This document shows, piece by piece, positions 5,306-6,602 of a stretch of DNA of 6,602 bases; the stretch's first letter is position 1, and each line of letters opens with the position of its first letter. The notes beneath the pieces were generated by a model. The model saw only the letters and a program-made list of their open reading frames with translations. It did not search any database and was not told the origin of the DNA. Both the position numbers and the translations under genes were made by a program. Source of the DNA: a bacterium (GTDB lineage Bacteria; UBA6262); assembly GCA_028716025.1 (NCBI GenBank), contig JAQUQP010000106.1:1-6602 (forward strand). The letters run 5' to 3'.

Positions 5306-6602
5306 ATGGAAATAAAATTTGGGACAAGCGGTTGGCGTGGCATTATCAGCGACGAATTTACCTTTGAAAATGTGGAAATCGTCACTCAGGCTATTTGCGA
5401 CTACATAAAACAGACTTCAGACACTAGACACCAGAGACAAGTTATTGTTGGATATGATACCAGGTTTTTTAGTGAAAAGTTCGCGGAAGTGACTGCCGCT
5501 GTTATAGCGGGGAATGGATTGCAAGCGTTATTATCTAAACGCGATGTGCCGACCCCGACCATAGCCTTTGAGATCCTTCGCCGCAAAGCCGCGGGAGGCA
5601 TAAATTTTACCGCCAGTCATAATCCAGCCCAGTACAATGGCATCAAATTCTCTCCTGCCTGGGGCGGGCCGGCTTTACCTGAAACCACCAGTATTATTGA
5701 GGAAAACTGTAAAAAATATCTGCAACAGCCGCACCTGGTTAAAAAAACAGATTTTGACGAGGCGCTTAAAGAACGCCGTATACTTATGATCGATCCGCGG
5801 CCGCTGTATTTAAAAAGATTAAGAAGTATTATTGATCTACCGGCGATCAGGAAGGCCCGCTTGAAAATAGCGGTTGATGTCCTCTATGGGACAGGCCGGG
5901 AATACCTGGATGAGCTGTTAACAGAGGCTGGCGTTAAAATGCATCTTTTGCATAACTGGCGCGATGTTCTTTTCGGCGGGAGGCCGCCGGAACCTTCGTA
6001 TGAGAATATACCGGAACTGGTGAAGATAGTTAAAAAAGAAAAGTGCCATCTGGGGCTGGGAACTGACGGTGATGCTGACCGTTTTGGCATTATTGATGAA
6101 AAGGGTAATTATATCCAACCAGGCCATGTGATCGCTTTGTTGCTGGATCATTTGCAGAAAACCAGGAAGTGGCAGGGAGTAGTGGCCAGGTCAGTAATGA
6201 CCACTAATTTCATCGATGCGGTAGCGCGGAAACACGGGGTAACAGTGCGTGAAACTCCGGTTGGCTTTAAATATATTGGTGATATCCTGGTCAAGGAAAG
6301 CTTGATCATCGGCGGGGAAGAAAGCGGCGGCTTGACTATCCATGGACATGTCCCGGAAAAAGACGGGATCCTGGCTTGTTTACTAGTGGCGGAAATGGTC
6401 GCCTGCCGTAAAAAACCTTTGAGCCGGATACTGGCTGACCTATACAAGGAAGTTGGCGTGTTTATTTTTGAACGGGCTAATTTTCATGTAACTACGGAGA
6501 GCATGGCAGAATTAAAGCAGACCCTGAAGAAAAATCCCCCGGAAAGTATAGCCGGGATCAAAGTCAAAAAAATCGTTACTTTAGACGGATTTAAGTTTAT
6601 AC
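5306..6602 (+). CDS. Phosphoglucomutase/phosphomannomutase, 3'-truncated by the window edge
   Basis: A cytoplasmic alpha-D-phosphohexomutase that interconverts hexose-6-phosphate and hexose-1-phosphate through a phosphoserine. 432 residues are visible and the frame is open to the last base; the family is usually around 450-480, so only the end of domain 4, with its phosphate-binding loop, is missing. All other signatures are intact: GTSGWRG at 6-12, GYDTR at 49-53, TASHNP at 102-107 with catalytic S104, the Mg-binding loop DGDADR at 254-259, and the sugar-binding loop GEESGG at 337-342, followed by HVPEKDG. The ATG at 5306 is chosen because AGAGGTG ends 6 bp upstream and the conserved N-terminus begins right there. 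It follows the nucleotidyltransferase fusion by 63 bp with no terminator, so it probably supplies that enzyme with sugar-1-phosphate. Whether it prefers glucose, mannose or both cannot be decided from these motifs. Oddity: residues about 36-44 (QTSDTRHQR) are encoded by a 7-bp tandem repeat. Confidence 0.93.
   Translation, partial: MEIKFGTSGWRGIISDEFTFENVEIVTQAICDYIKQTSDTRHQRQVIVGYDTRFFSEKFAEVTAAVIAGNGLQALLSKRDVPTPTIAFEILRRKAAGGINFTASHNPAQYNGIKFSPAWGGPALPETTSIIEENCKKYLQQPHLVKKTDFDEALKERRILMIDPRPLYLKRLRSIIDLPAIRKARLKIAVDVLYGTGREYLDELLTEAGVKMHLLHNWRDVLFGGRPPEPSYENIPELVKIVKKEKCHLGLGTDGDADRFGIIDEKGNYIQPGHVIALLLDHLQKTRKWQGVVARSVMTTNFIDAVARKHGVTVRETPVGFKYIGDILVKESLIIGGEESGGLTIHGHVPEKDGILACLLVAEMVACRKKPLSRILADLYKEVGVFIFERANFHVTTESMAELKQTLKKNPPESIAGIKVKKIVTLDGFKFI
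5411..5438 (+). repeat. Degenerate tandem array of 7-bp units inside the mutase coding sequence
   Basis: Four consecutive heptamers fit YAGACAC: for example CAGACAC at 5418-5424 and TAGACAC at 5425-5431, with single- or double-base departures in the outer two (CAGACTT, CAGAGAC). Because 28 is not a multiple of 3, units are read in successive frames; they encode roughly QTSDTRHQR, between the first helix and the VIVGYDTR strand of domain 1. It has the same unit length and orientation, and a related unit, as the intergenic array 130 bp upstream. Confidence 0.6.

Noticed and set aside
5248..5438. CRISPR-like or mobile element interpretation of the heptamer arrays
   Set aside because: Units are 7 bp and directly adjacent with no spacers, and no transposase or terminal inverted repeats are present.

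Overview
The window carries five protein-coding genes, all on the + strand. Both outer genes are cut by the window edges. Base composition is moderate, the code is standard, and Shine-Dalgarno sites are clear. The gene mix is a secreted lamin-tail-domain protein with a FlgD/sorting-type C-terminal tail, a small stand-alone PilZ protein, and a long nucleotidyltransferase/mutase-like fusion followed by a classical phosphohexomutase. This suggests a bacterium with an elaborate surface, perhaps from an uncultured candidate phylum (Omnitrophica, Margulisbacteria or Firestonebacteria-like). That placement is an impression from gene style, not a demonstrated assignment.

Layout: (1) 3-440 is the C-terminal part of a HAD-type 5'(3')-deoxyribonucleotidase-like protein; its reading frame is open back to the window edge. 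It is followed by an intrinsic terminator at 463-497. (2) 513-2234 encodes a 573-residue secreted protein with two lamin-tail-like domains, an Ig-like region and a YPNP...WDG...GIYVY tail. It ends in a hairpin/T-tract at 2235-2263 that overlaps a good sigma70-type promoter (TATAAT at 2266-2271). (3) 2306-2608 encodes a 101-residue PilZ-domain protein with both c-di-GMP motifs, followed by a strong terminator at 2649-2694. (4) 2738-5242 encodes an 834-residue fusion of a sugar-1-phosphate nucleotidyltransferase, a left-handed beta-helix and a phosphomannomutase-like module. (5) 5306 to the window end encodes a phosphoglucomutase/phosphomannomutase with all visible catalytic loops intact; it runs off the 3' edge.

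Genes 4 and 5 are probably one operon: 63 bp apart with no terminator between them. Together they would convert a hexose-6-phosphate to hexose-1-phosphate (gene 5) and then to an NDP-sugar (gene 4, N-terminal half) for cell-surface polysaccharide or glycoconjugate synthesis. The mutase-like half of gene 4 has altered residues in every recognisable mutase loop, so the neighbouring intact mutase may supply the activity. Genes 1, 2, 3 and the 4-5 pair are separated by terminators and look like independent transcription units.

The least ordinary non-coding signals are two degenerate arrays of 7-bp units about 130 bp apart. One fills the gap between genes 4 and 5 (5248-5282); the other lies inside the coding sequence of gene 5 (5411-5438). 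I see no CRISPR array, insertion sequence, tRNA, rRNA or clear defence system. No gene-free stretch exceeds 300 bp; the longest is 129 bp (2609-2737).
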